From assembly GCF_964204645.1 (NCBI RefSeq), contig NC_134035.1:696001-760000 (forward strand): a stretch of DNA of 64,000 nucleotides, read 5' to 3'. The first letter of the stretch is position 1. The number at the start of each line of letters is the position of its first letter. Source of the stretch: Tubulanus polymorphus. Its lineage: Eukaryota > Nemertea > Palaeonemertea > Tubulaniformes > Tubulanidae. Below, one piece after another: positions 11,901-27,986 of this stretch. The notes under the pieces are model-generated. The model was not told where the DNA came from, ran no database searches, and was given only the letters and a program-made list of their open reading frames with translations. The position numbers and the translations under genes were made by a program.

Positions 11901-14900
11901 TCTTTCCTCCGCGGCGGCCGACGATTTCGACGCGTTTCTCGAACGCGGCGGAAATACTAAATCAACGACGGTAGAGGATGGATTCGAAGCTGTCGAGAAA
12001 AATTCAAACTCGGTTCCCACGGCGAATAGATATCAAGCTGATTTAGAAACTATTACGCAATCGGAAGTCAATGTCACAGACGCCAAGTCGAAATTCAACG
12101 CTCTTATTTCATCATCAACTATCAAGAATGACACGAAAGATTCTTTACCACCGAGGTAAAGAAAGACTGAAATATTATACTAAATATTCAATTTACGGGG
12201 TAGTCGTAATTGATTTGAGTTAGGCGAACTCCTAAATTTGAGTTAGGAACAATTCCTTATTGATTTGAGTTGGGAGTTGTCCCTATTGGTTTGAGTAAGG
12301 ACCAGTCCTCATTGATCTTAGTTAGGAGCAGTCCTTATCGATGGTGTTCTTATTTATTTGCGTTAGGAGCAGTTCCTTATTTATTTGCGTTAGCAGTTCC
12401 TACTGATTTGAGTTAGGAGCAGCCCTATTTAATTAGGGTTAGGAGCAGTCCTAATTGATTCGAATTAGGAGCGGCCCAAAATGATTCGATGTTACTCTGA
12501 TGTATGCTAAAATCACTTTTTTCTAGGCCACCTAAGAATTCTGCGCCGAAGAACAACAAGAAATCACCGGCGAAGAAAAAACTCACTCCGATTTTGAGTT
12601 TGGCCGCTACGATTATTCAAGCGCATTGGCGAGGCTATCTGACGAGGAAACGGTTGACTCCGACCGGCGACGAGGTCCACGGTGACGAAAACGAAGTCGC
12701 CGCTCTTCTAGAAATTCTACATCTAGCGGCGACTAAAATCCAATCTAACTGGCGCGGATATACGATTCGTAAGAGGTTGAGAATCGCGTTGGAACTCGTG
12801 AGGGCCGACGGCGAAAGCGCCGCGCCTCTCGATGAAGAATTCGCCGAAGTCGATTTGGACATGTTTGATTTTAATGTAGACGATTTCGATAAAGATTGGA
12901 CACCACCTTCGAACCCAGAAATACCGAACAGGTAAAACAGTGTTTTAGATTCCAAGTTACCCTGGGCCCAGTTCAACGTGTGTCAAGTTGGCCACTTATT
13001 GGAAATCAGGGAAAGTCGGGGAATTTTTTCCCTTTAAAGTCTGGGGATTTCGTGAAAAAAGCTAAAATGCAGGGAATAGGAAATTTGTTGAGATCTTGTG
13101 GAAAATCTAACATTTTCTGCCTATGTCTATGTATTTTACTGCTGGGTTGATTGAGTGGATTCTTAACAGAACAAAACAACCTGTATACCAGGCAATAGGC
13201 AGGGAAATAAAAGTGTCCAACTTGATGTATATATATATATTGCTACTGATAGCTAGAGTTTAGTGTTCATTTCTTCAGTGAATTTTAGAATTAACTATAC
13301 ATGATGTATTTGGATTATATTGGCTGATAAAAAAGTAAAGTGAAAAAGGAAAAACAATGCTCTAATGCTAATGAATATTTTAGTGCACTAGTGGTCATCT
13401 GATAATAGTTTCAAGCACTAGTGGTCATCTGATACTAGTTTCTAGCACTAGTGGTCATTTGATAGTAGTTTCTAGCACTAGTGGTAATCTGACACTAGTT
13501 TCTAGCACTAGTGGTCATTTGATAGTAGTTTCTAGCACTAGTGGTAATCTGATAATAGTTTCTAGCACTAGTGGTCATCTGACACTAGTTTCTAGCACTA
13601 GTTGTCATCTGATAGTAGTTTCTGGCACCATTGGTAATCTGATACTAGTTTCTAGCACTAGTGGTCATCTGATAATAGTTTCTAGCAAGAGTGGTCATCT
13701 GATAATAGTTTCTAGCACTAGTGGTCATTTGATAGTAGTTTCTAGCACTAGTGTTTCTTGCACTAGTGGTAATCTGATACTAGTTTCTAGCACTAGTGGT
13801 CATCTGATAATAGTTTCTAGTACTAGTGGTCATCTGATAATAGTTTCTAGCACTAATGGTCATCTGATAGTAGTTTCTACTGTGATTATAGAAATCATTA
13901 TTTCACCCTTCTATGCAGAAGATAACAATAAATACATATTGAATTGACTAAAGGCTTGGTTGTGGTTGGTCACTCCACTGTCAGTTGACCTGGTTAAATG
14001 TTATTCATGAGTACTTGTGATGTCACTGGTCACCTGACCTAGGGTTAGGGTTAGCTGCTGGCACTGAGTGGCTGTGATGTCACTGGTCACCTGACCTAGG
14101 GTTAGGGTTAGCTGCTGGCACTGAGTGGCTGTGATGTCACTGGTCACCTGACCTAGGGTTAGGGTTAGCTGCTGGCACTCAGTGGCTGTGATGTCACCGG
14201 TCACCTGACCTAGGGTTAGGGTTAGCTGCTGGCACTCAGTGGCTGTGATGTCACCGGTCACCTGACCTAGGGTTAGGGTTAGCTGCTGGCACTCAGTGGC
14301 TGTGATGTCACCGGTCACCTGACCTAGGGTTAGGGTTAGCTGCTGGCACTGAGTGCCTGTGATGTCACTGGTCACCTGACCTAGAGTTAGGGTTAGGTGC
14401 TGGCACTCAGTGGCTCTCGTGTCACCGGTCACCTGACCTAGGGTTAAGGTTAGCTGTTAGTACTGAGTGCCTGTGATGTCAAGTGGTTGAATTTGAGTGA
14501 AGTTAGAATGAGTTCATTTTGAATCCTAGATTGAAATCCTAGCCCAGAATTGTTGAACTTCATTCTGTTATTTATATCTGTGTTTATGGTATTCATGTCT
14601 ATTTTATGTCTATGTATAATTGATGAGGAATGTTTTGATTCTTGTTGTAGTTATGCAGTCTTGCGACCGTCTCCTCTACAGTTTCCCGCCGACCGATTGA
14701 CCCCTCATCCTCCGAGTGAACCTCGACCTGCGTGGAAGAATGAGTCGACGACCGGTTCGGTCGTATCTGGTCGACCTCCGAGAGCTCCTTCGTCAGTCGA
14801 CACTCATCGGACTCAGTTATCTAAACGAGAAGAACAGATCACTGAAGAATGGTGAATATCAAATTGAGCAGAATCTTGAATTGTTTACTGACTGAGTGAA

Positions 14901-17519
14901 CAAACTGCTTTTTAATACCATTTTCAATTATACTTTACAATGTAAAAAGTTAATTCATGAGACAATCGAACTGTGCTTCGATTTCAAAATAGCGAATAAC
15001 TGTTGAGTTTAGGTTGTGATCATTTGATATGCATGGCCTCCTTGAATGGACATTCATTATCACAATTTCTGTGGTTGAAAATGAAAATAATAACAGGCTG
15101 TAATTAACCAGTAGACCGATAGAACTAGTTCAATGATTGTTGTATATGTGTTAGGCATAATGAGAAATTATTGATGAATTGCGGAGGATGAGTTTTGAAC
15201 TGTGTGTTATATTATTCAGGGGATTCAGAGATCCGAACACAGCTGCGTTGATGCTGCAGAGGGCGAAAAAACTGAAATACAATTCAGAGCGAAAGAAGAA
15301 ACTGAATAAACTCGGTTAGTTATTGATTATTATCTGTAACACACATTCGCTGCCAGCTACAAATAGATGTATACTTGTACTACCTGTGCTTCCTCTCATC
15401 ACAGCCACTACAAATATACTTGTACTTCCGGTTCTGACACCAGTGCCATGACTGGCATTGTGAACAAATGCGGCTTCACTTGCAATGCTCATCGGTCAAT
15501 TTCGAGCAAAGGCTGACTATGTAACAGCTCCATTTCCAACCTAGTTAGTGTATTGGTGCAGCACCGGGAGCAGCACTGTATTATCACAGTGGCAGTGAAC
15601 GTGTTAAAGAGTCCTGAAATAGTTTAGGAAATTTAAATGAATAAATCTCTTTGTTGATACAGATCCGAAAGAGCGGCTGCAGTTGTTCAGGAAACTAGAC
15701 GCCATTAATAAACCAGCACCTGTTACTAGTCGTAAACAACCGCCTCAACGTAAAGAATACTTTCAAGGTAAAATACTATCATGAACGTTCCTTCGATGTC
15801 TCCAATTAATAGTTTTAAAATGTTTGCTTATAAGCTGTAGTGTCTACCTCTAACTATTCGCGGCATGGCTATCAAAAAACTTGACTCTTATTCAGTGCAT
15901 TTGCTTCATGTTGAATATATAATGTTTATTAAATTCATATCATCTGTTGTATATATTTAGGATGGTTTGATAGTAAGTCGTTAAATCTATTTCTACGAGT
16001 GATATATTATTGTTTCACATTTATTACACTATATTCTGTACACTGTGCATATTGTACACTGCACTAATTTTCAGTTAGCCTTATGTGCGATTTCAGTTGC
16101 ATTTTGATCACAATTTTTGTCACGCCGAGCAGATGCACACCTCTCTAGTCATACATGACTCAATTCTCCAATGAATTCTGTTTGAATAGTTTGTGGTGTT
16201 TATACACTGAGTAGTAGATAAGGTTATCATAGAAGTAAATAGCCATGAATTGTCTATTAACAGAGATTGTAGTCAGTCTCCAAAGTGTTTAAGATTGCTT
16301 AGTTTTGAAAAAAAGGCCCTTAAAAAGTGCTTGTTCAATCACCTAAATTTCAAAGAGTGTTTACTGAGTGCATACTTTTGACTTTTGGTATCCTGAACTA
16401 TTTTTTGTACAAGTATGTGTTACGCCAATATTAGATATATAGGGTTTTAAATGATAAGTAAACTTTGACTTTTGCTTTAGAAAAGTGCTTAGTTTTACTA
16501 TCAAAAACTCCTGAAAAGTGATTGATATCTGGTATGTTATTGTTTTAAGCTAAAGAAGAGGAAGAACAACGTAAGGCGGACGAACGTAAACAAGAAGCCG
16601 CCAATCGGACGATACGAATGTACGAATGGTTGCATACAGCGGTGCCATCTTTTAACAACAACGAGTCAGCGATGTACGGTCATCACCACGGCGGCAGTGA
16701 AAATAACCTGCCGAAACTTGATCCCGAAATCATGGCTGGCAGACGCGCTCAATTAGTGGTGAGTTTATCAGTATAGACCCTACTCTTAGTATATCAGGAC
16801 GGATCTAAGGAAAAGGCATATTGAAAAGGCATATATAATTGGAAGCACATTAGCAAATAGAGTGAAATTCAAAAATATTTAAGGGTCTTGTACAAGGCCC
16901 ACAAGCCCCCCTTTGATCCGTCTCTGGATATAAGTTGCATATACATTTTGTACATGTAGATAAAAATGTTTAATTCTTGATACTCTCAACCTGCTATATT
17001 ATAGTATAGTAGGATTAGGGCATTCTAAATGGTCCCCCTAGATTGTAATGTCTCTTTCTTTCTTTTCTGATTCTCCTTTATCCTGCGTACTTAATAATGG
17101 AATTGTCAAATCGATTATGTTATCCAACATTAGGATTTGGTTGTATAGAATACTGTTTATTTCTAGGCTAGTCCTGTAATGGATTTAGAGTCAGTCAGCG
17201 ATCGTCTGTCAGATGTTAGTCACCAGCAGCAGCAACAGCAGCAGCTGCGTCGACATTCACTAGCTAGTGAAACTATAAATACAGGTAAGAGATCATCGAG
17301 GCGACAACTGTGGCAAGTGAAGATCACTATTGCCTCAATTTCTTCAGAGAAATGATTCATTGTTTTGATATTCTAGTTTCCAGTTTGCCTTTTCCGCCGA
17401 TAAAAACGAATTCAGCGCCGTCGAATCGAAAGAAGGAACGAATCTCGTGGCGCGGACCGAAACAGGATATCGGAGTCGGTTGGGGCGGAGGAAGAAAACG
17501 TGTCACCAAACAACTGTAG
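2799..17519 (+). CDS. LRRIQ1: Leucine-rich repeat and IQ motif-containing protein 1 (multi-exon)
   Basis: Exons read from GT/AG borders and matching phases: 2799-2981, 3070-3181, 3288-3373, 3810-3954, 4049-4161, 4360-4476, 4580-4654, 4853-4995, 5197-5310, 5431-5952, 6053-6205, 6531-6825, 7304-7454, 7888-8081, 8159-8286, 8446-8519, 10737-10833, 11401-11589, 11772-12155, 12527-12931, 14651-14851, 15220-15314, 15663-15767, (15961-15972 microexon), 16550-16758, 17167-17284, 17377-17519. The joined length is divisible by three with or without the microexon, giving about 1,516-1,520 aa; the vertebrate protein is about 1,700. Order: acidic N-terminus, IQ motif, long charged coiled coil, about nine LRRs, two IQ motifs, conserved WGFRDPNTA segment, basic tail. 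IQ motifs bind calmodulin; a ciliary/flagellar role is inferred. A second ATG at 2802 is equally possible. Confidence 0.9.
2901..2954 (+). repeat. (GAT)n microsatellite coding poly-Asp in LRRIQ1 exon 1
   Basis: An uninterrupted GAT run encodes about a dozen aspartates in the acidic N-terminus. It is in frame, so length changes would only change the acidic run. A smaller GAT-type run at about 9449-9470 lies in the third intracellular loop of the nested GPCR, where the opposite strand codes a serine run. Confidence 0.9.
4853..5952 (+). other. LRRIQ1: LRRIQ1 N-terminal IQ motif and charged coiled-coil exons
   Basis: Exon 4853-4995 ends in an IQ motif, AAVSIQKHFRRYR, split by the intron and continuing as RVFKIHG in exon 5197-5310. 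Exon 5431-5952 is a single 522-nt exon coding about 174 residues, nearly all E, K, R, Q and L with hydrophobic residues at heptad-like spacing. This is expected to form one long single alpha-helix or coiled coil. Confidence 0.85.
5028..5106 (-). pseudogene. tRNA-like sequence (degenerate tRNA or SINE head)
   Basis: On the minus strand there is an A-box-like TAGCTCAGCGGTAGAGC with a good D-arm (GCTC/GAGC), a perfect 5-bp stem GCGTC/GACGC around a 7-nt loop, and a B-box-like AGTTCGAACCTC. The residue at position 33 of the anticodon loop is G rather than U, and the acceptor and T stems pair only partly. It looks like a decayed tRNA or tRNA-derived element in an LRRIQ1 intron rather than a working tRNA. 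Confidence 0.45.
6229..6370. mobile_element. mariner-type MITE with TA ends
   Basis: Terminal inverted repeats TACAGTAGACTCC and GGAGTCTACTGTA bound about 140 bp in an LRRIQ1 intron, with TA at both borders as expected for Tc1/mariner insertion. No transposase is encoded. Confidence 0.65.
7497..7800 (+). repeat. Degenerate minisatellite (~20 bp unit)
   Basis: Diverged copies of a unit like CACTGGTACCAGCCCCTTCA follow immediately after the donor of exon 7304-7454 and fill most of that intron. Confidence 0.8.
8561..8896 (+). repeat. 22-bp minisatellite, about 15 copies
   Basis: Tandem CTGATCGCTACTACCAGGTA-type units, almost identical to each other (mainly CGCT/CACT and TCTG/TCGG variants). 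Each unit carries the near-palindrome CTACCAGGTAG. The array lies in the large LRRIQ1 intron between exon 8446-8519 and the nested GPCR. Confidence 0.95.
9175..10161 (-). CDS. Class A neuropeptide-type GPCR nested in LRRIQ1 intron
   Basis: Single-exon 328-aa receptor from an ATG, antisense to LRRIQ1 and wholly inside intron 8520-10736. An extracellular N-terminus with an NVT glycosylation site precedes TM1, which has the conserved GSMGN. TM2 has LAFSD, TM3 ends SIDRFIAV (DRY variant DRF), and TM7 has NSAINFYLYCL (NPxxY variant). Paired cysteines (FCRLYE and YDCVSR) should link TM3 to loop 2. The third intracellular loop holds a serine-rich run. The NSxxNFxxYC type of TM7 occurs in invertebrate FMRFamide/peptide receptors, so a peptide ligand is likely, but the specific ligand cannot be read. 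The receptor appears intact. Confidence 0.85.
   Translation of the reverse strand: MNVTDQTRIADFKLNILSVVKYIVLPIIFIIGSMGNILSLRILLVPRFRFRNTSVGVYLVALAFSDINVICFYLPVLFLRIHYDQQVLSTPFCRLYEVLGGGSSSTSSLLLALMSIDRFIAVRFPLKAKAICTPRKAYIFTLCIVILGILRVIPQGILSGARVDAYGVYDCVSRLNPKVPRIVSRIFMAFSNLIFELILPFFLVIISNLAMLISFRRQMSSRQNISKSNVSSSSSSLSSLNRIVVTISIFLILTHLPPVTYNLYVWFKDFKSSAGSVYFFFEVVMYQISRASLMVNSAINFYLYCLSSSHFRKCTRSIFKNAKCNAHE
11048..11217. mobile_element. MITE with GGGCCTGGTTTCATAGA-type ends
   Basis: About 170 bp with imperfect inverted termini: left GGGCCTGGTTTCATAGA, right TCTATGAAACCCGGCCC. Inner segments (CCCTAGGGG, CCCAGGGATTA) are also partly symmetrical. Elements with related ends occur at 43954-44072, 44783-44895 and 39064-39200. 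No coding capacity; lies in an LRRIQ1 intron. Confidence 0.6.
12190..12480 (+). repeat. Degenerate ~26-bp minisatellite
   Basis: Diverged copies of TTGATTTGAGTTAGGAGCAG plus a few bases fill the intron between exons 11772-12155 and 12527-12931. Confidence 0.8.
12527..12931 (+). other. LRRIQ1: LRRIQ1 tandem IQ-motif exon
   Basis: After a lysine/proline-rich stretch this exon codes two near-canonical IQ motifs, AATIIQAHWRGYLTRKRL and AATKIQSNWRGYTIRKRL (about residues 1118-1135 and 1159-1176). They are separated by an acidic linker and followed by an acidic D/E-rich tail. These are the strongest predicted calmodulin-binding sites of the protein. Confidence 0.9.
13381..13880 (+). repeat. 30-bp minisatellite, about 16 copies
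   Basis: Units of AGCACTAGTGGTCATCTGATA plus AGTTTCT. The length is divisible by three, so a long ORF is open through it by chance; it is intronic. Confidence 0.95.
14020..14480 (+). repeat. 57-bp minisatellite with telomere-like core, about 8 copies
   Basis: Units of 57 bp (start-to-start 14028 to 14085) contain CTAGGGTTAGGGTTAG, two TTAGGG hexamers, followed by CTGCTGGCACTGAGTGG. It is intronic, just upstream of exon 14651-14851. ORFs on either strand here reflect the 3-divisible period. Confidence 0.95.
15961..15972 (+). other. LRRIQ1: Candidate 12-nt microexon of LRRIQ1
   Basis: GATGGTTTGATA is flanked by TATATATTTAG upstream and GTAAGT downstream. Its phase 1 entry and exit match both neighbouring exons, so it would insert four residues (a G-W-F-D-like stretch) without changing frame. 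No transcript evidence is available. Confidence 0.4.
16795..16926. mobile_element. hAT-like MITE
   Basis: Ends CAGGACGGATCTAAGG and CCTTTGATCCGTCTCTG are inverted repeats of the CAGnGnCGGATCnAnG type typical of hAT MITEs. It lies in an LRRIQ1 intron. No clean 8-bp duplication was found. Confidence 0.5.
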
Positions 17520-19072
17520 ATTATAATTATCAATACGGCGGAACCTCGTTAAAACATCCTCGACCTTCAGAACAATTTATCGGTTATTACAAATCAAAAA
17601 TTTCGTCCCAAATACATGTAGTACAAACTTGTTGATTTCATATTGATCTATATCGCTTATGATGAACATATTTTCTTGTCATTTGAAGTTTTTGTAACAA
17701 GATCCACTTTTCAATTAATTGATTATTTATTTGCTTGTCGGAAATGATTTATATACATCTGCTGAGAATGTTTAAAGAATTTTCAAATGTCCGTCCACCT
17801 TAAAATATATTGCTGCTTAAAAGAATCAATTCCGGTTCAGATTTTGGCGTTTACTTAATATCCACCGTCCAAGAGATAAAGTGTTATTTTGTGATGATTA
17901 TCTTGCACATTGTTTGTTTATATATATATATATTTATTTGTATAGTTTTATTTTCTGTGAAATATATAGAATTCTTCTGAGAACTAAAGTCGTTAGTCTT
18001 TTATTCAGCGTGATTTATGGACATAGTGTAATACAGTAAACCACGCCGTACTCGCTCATGGCCAACTTGTTGTTGTACTAAGTAGGAGTGCTGTGAAGCT
18101 GCCACTTCTCAGGACTGGGTGAATTCCTGATACTTTATTGCGGGCTGAAGTAGTCAACTTTTCAGCCCCCTTAACCCTTTCAGTGCTGACTAATTAATAC
18201 CCTATAGTGCTGGAGATAATTTGAAAATTTTGAAAAATTCCACCCTAGTGTGTTGAATAATGGGAATACCACTATAATGCGTCTACACCGCGGTGCAGTG
18301 TATCGTTAGTTACTAGTATTTCACTATGTTTGACAGGTGCTGCCATCTTTCAAGAGAGATAATTAGTAATTACTGATTACAACAATACACCGCAGTGCGG
18401 TGTACTAGCAACATCCATCACCGATTCATACACTGCACTGCGGTGTAGACGCACTGAAAGGGTTAAGACTTAAGTAACTTATGACATGCTTTACGACTGT
18501 AGGTTAAGGTCATCGGTTTCAATATATGTTCACCAGGGGGCATTGAATAGTTGTCCACAAAGTGGTACATGTAGTTGTTCCTCATGACATGCTTTATGAT
18601 TATGATGAGTCTCATTCTAGGTTATTGGCTTCCGTTCATCGATGTTTGTGGAATATCATGGTATTTCTGTGTATATTGTAATAATGGACGTTTTGTTTCC
18701 ACAATCAATTGAAAAATTCTAGCCCATCAAGGAGGTCGAGTATCGAAATAGTCAGAATAAATTGTCCAGCGTTTCAGCGAGTGGGTATGGTGTCTAGACC
18801 CCCAGTTATTAAAGATCCAGATTGAACAAGATTCACTATTAGTTTCGCCGGCACTGATTTCAGGAAGAACAACATGAAAAACATTTGACTGCGTGGAAAA
18901 ACGTTTTATTCCATACTTTCGATATCATATGACAGTAAAAATGCTGGAGAACATTATGGAGTCATCCGCTTACAACATTATCACTACACAAATAAAAACG
19001 AACCGGTATCTGTAGCGCAAGATTCCATCTTAGATAAATATTTGAGAATGCGATAAATTTGAAACGAACGAA
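17520..19072. other. Intergenic between LRRIQ1 and TXNL4A
   Basis: 3' flank of LRRIQ1 with AT-rich sequence and a (TA)n run near 17925. The piggyBac-like MITE 18175-18462 lies here. The tail 18470-19072 should hold the TXNL4A 3' UTR. No further gene seen. Confidence 0.5.
18171..18466. mobile_element. piggyBac-like MITE with TTAA duplications
   Basis: TTAA at 18171-18174 and 18463-18466 flank perfect 12-bp inverted ends CCCTTTCAGTGC / GCACTGAAAGGG. Sub-terminal inverted blocks occur at about 18279-18305 (GCGTCTACACCGCGGTGCAG) and 18425-18452, and a third related palindromic block at about 18384-18405. There is no ORF. TTAA target duplication plus CCC-starting ends is the piggyBac signature. 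Confidence 0.8.
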
Positions 19073-19501
19073 TCAGTATCTATATTTGGTCGAATAATCT
19101 TTCGGCGAAACGACGAGACCTCGACCTTTCCTGGCGCCGCGATAAACGGTTTCGATAATATCGATGAATTCCTGCGCGTCTGTCATCGGCCAGTTGATCT
19201 TATTATTATTACCCGTTCCTAAATCAATCATTATATGTTTATTACGATAGAAGAACATCACCGTACACGGGTCGTACAGTTCGTACATCTTATTGAAATC
19301 GGGCACCTCCGTGATATCGACCAGGTAAATGACGGCGAAATTTTTCATCTTGTTCGCGCATTTATAGAGAGTTTCGTCCATCACCATACAGGTCGGATCC
19401 CAGTCGTGACCGAATCGGATTATAACCGTTCGTTCCTCCTCGGAGAGTATCGCCTGGTCGACCTGCCAGCCGTTGTGTAAATGAGGTAACATGTAAGACA
19501 T
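19073..19501 (-). CDS. TXNL4A: U5 snRNP thioredoxin-like protein DIM1 (15 kDa)
   Basis: Complete 142-aa protein, the same length as the human protein. It starts MSYMLPHLHNGWQVDQAI and ends STKYRY. The thioredoxin fold lacks the CxxC redox pair, reading RFGHDWDPTCM at that position as in the DIM1 family. It is a core component of U5 snRNP and the U4/U6.U5 tri-snRNP needed for pre-mRNA splicing in the nucleus. The coding region has no introns. Just upstream on the minus strand TTTCCTTTCAG is a good splice acceptor, so the 5' UTR is split, with exon start at 19544. A possible donor AAG/GTAAAA lies at about 19888. Identification is secure. Confidence 0.97.
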   Translation of the reverse strand: MSYMLPHLHNGWQVDQAILSEEERTVIIRFGHDWDPTCMVMDETLYKCANKMKNFAVIYLVDITEVPDFNKMYELYDPCTVMFFYRNKHIMIDLGTGNNNKINWPMTDAQEFIDIIETVYRGARKGRGLVVSPKDYSTKYRY

Positions 19502-19544
19502 GACGGCGTCTCGTGGTTCTATTCAGCAGAAAACTAAACAACGC

Positions 19545-20810
19545 CTGAAAGGAAATAGATTTTCGTTTACAGATTGAATAAATGAATGAAGTGCATATTT
19601 TGCTGGATGCAGTCGCAGTATAGTATTATTTCAGTTAACATTATTGTGCTGCCCTCTATTACTCATAAGATAAACTAATAAATAAAACACGTAATAAGTA
19701 TGTGGGAAATGGTATGTCACAGGGTTCTGTTAAGGTTGGGGCAGTGACTGTGAGAGTAGAGACGAGTAGAGTAGCATAGTCATAGTGGGATTTCATGGAA
19801 TGGTCCTCTCGTCGGTTCAACCGATGAAGGCAGCTATTTAGTCGAAATTACAGGCATTTATACCTCGTAAAACGTGCAAATTTTTACCTTAGATGAGAAT
19901 CAAACTCGATTGTTAGTTATCTATCGTATCGACTGCTCTCTCGATGTCTTTTAGGGCCCTAAAATTTATTTTAGTTGAATAACAAAACAAAAATTCGTAG
20001 CGACCTTGAGATTCGCGCTGGTAGGTAGGTTGATGAGTTGTTTAATTTAATCTATTTCAGTCATATCAATTTTCTGGGTATCAAATTAGAAAAAGGAGGG
20101 TTTAGAATACTGTCAGGAAGGTGTCAAAATTTAATTCGAGATGTAAAAACTTTCCGGTTAAGAAAATAATTTATTTTACATCAGAAGACTCTGGCATGCG
20201 AGCAGTAGTTAGTTCACGGTTTCGCCGCTACTGTTCTATATAGCGGCAGCACTAGACGGCCAAGTCGGTACCCTTGGCCGGGCTGCGGGCAATAAAGACA
20301 AACGCGTAATTATCGCAAAAGCTTTGTTAATGATTAATCCATCTTTTGTTCGACGAGTTTAAGCCACTTTTAGATAGAATCTATTTACAAAAAAATATTC
20401 TATCTGATATAATTTTGGTAAAGAAACGGAAAATCAAGCCCTATATTGAATTCTGGGCAACGGACTCACCGGGCCCTCGCTGTCCGGGGGCTGAAACAGC
20501 CAGCATTAGATTTTTTGCATTCTGAACATTTTTGATCCAAGATTAATTATAATTCATGGAAAAGTTATTCATAATGTTTTCTAGTCAATGCTGCTTATTG
20601 GATTCGGGTGTCTTTATTTGGCAATAAACGGCTACTAATAATAGTTCACCAAAAATCTATGGAATTCGGCATTGGCCATCTGTCGTTCTACCAGCGCGTC
20701 CTAAATGGAAAAGGCACACATTCTTTCGCAGAATTGCTTTTTTGTGGGTTGAAATGACGTTGGTGGTGGTTATGACTAACACAAACGCGACGGCGCACTA
20801 GTGTGCAGTG
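19545..20810. other. Intergenic/5' region between TXNL4A and transgelin-like gene
   Basis: Should hold the TXNL4A 5' UTR intron and promoter (divergent from the transgelin gene). Also contains a transposon-end fragment at 20180-20265. No other gene recognised. Confidence 0.45.
20180..20265 (-). repeat. Solo end of the TIR element found in the 3.6-kb array
   Basis: Reading the reverse strand, this segment shares AGTGCTGCCGCTATA, GTGAACTAAC and GCATGCCAGAGTCTTC, in the same order, with the left ends of the elements at 52958, 56195, 59797 and 62825. It is therefore an isolated copy of that element's terminus about 33 kb away. Confidence 0.6.
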
Positions 20811-20820
20811 TATAATATAC
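20811..20820 (+). promoter_or_regulatory. TATA box of transgelin-like gene
   Basis: TATAATATAC sits about 30 bp upstream of the inferred transcription start (~20842). The non-coding exon 1 then ends at a consensus donor AATAG/GTAAGC at 20900/20901. Confidence 0.55.
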
Positions 20821-20841
20821 GGGCGACGCGAGACACTCTCC

Positions 20842-26916
<6,075 letters not shown>

Positions 26917-27750
26917 AAGCCGCGCAGCATATCTCTTAAACATTCACGAGAAACGAATCAAATATCGTGTGTACGTGTTGAATTAAAAACTGTTTAATGA
27001 TATGACACAAGGTACATATAAGATAGAAAGTCTGAGCACTATTAACACATACAGGATGGTATCTTATAGAATATAAACTAATGTGCAAAAAGACCAATAT
27101 GTTCAGAAATTATATATGATAATGATTAAATATAAAATAATCGTATATGTACATGTACGTAAACTGCTAATGTCTTAAATCTTGTATATCACCATTGCAT
27201 TCAAGATCGCATTTTCTCAGTCTCTGTGGTTGCGTCTTAAACCGACTAAAAACAGCCCGAAAATCCAATCACCCCTCATCACCGAATATTCGCTAAATAC
27301 TTGGTCTTCATCCACCGTCCTATACTGGACGCAATGAGTTGAACTCACACATTTATTAATCGTTTTTGTCTTCAAATTTCATATATTATCTTTACGATAA
27401 TATTAACACGTGACCGCGTTCAAGCTTACAAAAGCTTATCGTGAAAATGGACCCGATTGGTGGAAGGGATATACGTAACTGAAAAAAATCCGGTGGTCCA
27501 CTCGCTTAGAGGTTGGTTAAAGGTCGAATCTGTCACTGTTTATGCGCGGCATTCATTAGTTTTAACCAGCGTTCGAGCAACTGCGCCCTGACATTTTTCA
27601 TGTACATTAATGCAGGTATAATGGGCTCGACGTTCCACCGATTCTAATTATGAAAATAATGTTTCCACATACTCTTACTCGAGGGACCAATATTGTATAT
27701 ACATAGTACATGTAATCTCAATGTAAACTGCAACTGCTGCCAAGTCGTTA

Positions 27751-27986
27751 TACAGTGGGACCTCGTCGCTGATACGATTCTCGATAAAGATGAAACGCCG
27801 TTTATTATTATAACGATGATTTCCAGCACGTTCCAGCTATATATTCACAGGCGTGAAACCTCTGTTTATTATGTGAAAAAATAAGTCAGACGGTTTTAAG
27901 TTTTATTTAGCTACATGAATCCAGATTTGGGTGATACGAAATTTCAAGTTTTCCCACAAGTTTCCTATCAACGAGGTTGCACTGTA
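27751..27986. mobile_element. mariner-type MITE
   Basis: Ends TACAGTGGGACCTCGT and the inverse of TACAGTGCAACCTCGT, flanked by TA. The inner segment 27851-27908 is repeated almost exactly at 29839-29895, so a second, less complete relative lies 2 kb downstream. Confidence 0.65.

Noticed and set aside
13459..13947. Long ORF of S/T/V/I repeats (and the antisense ORF at 14001-14432)
   Set aside because: They arise from 30-bp and 57-bp minisatellites whose periods are multiples of three; the sequence is intronic in LRRIQ1.
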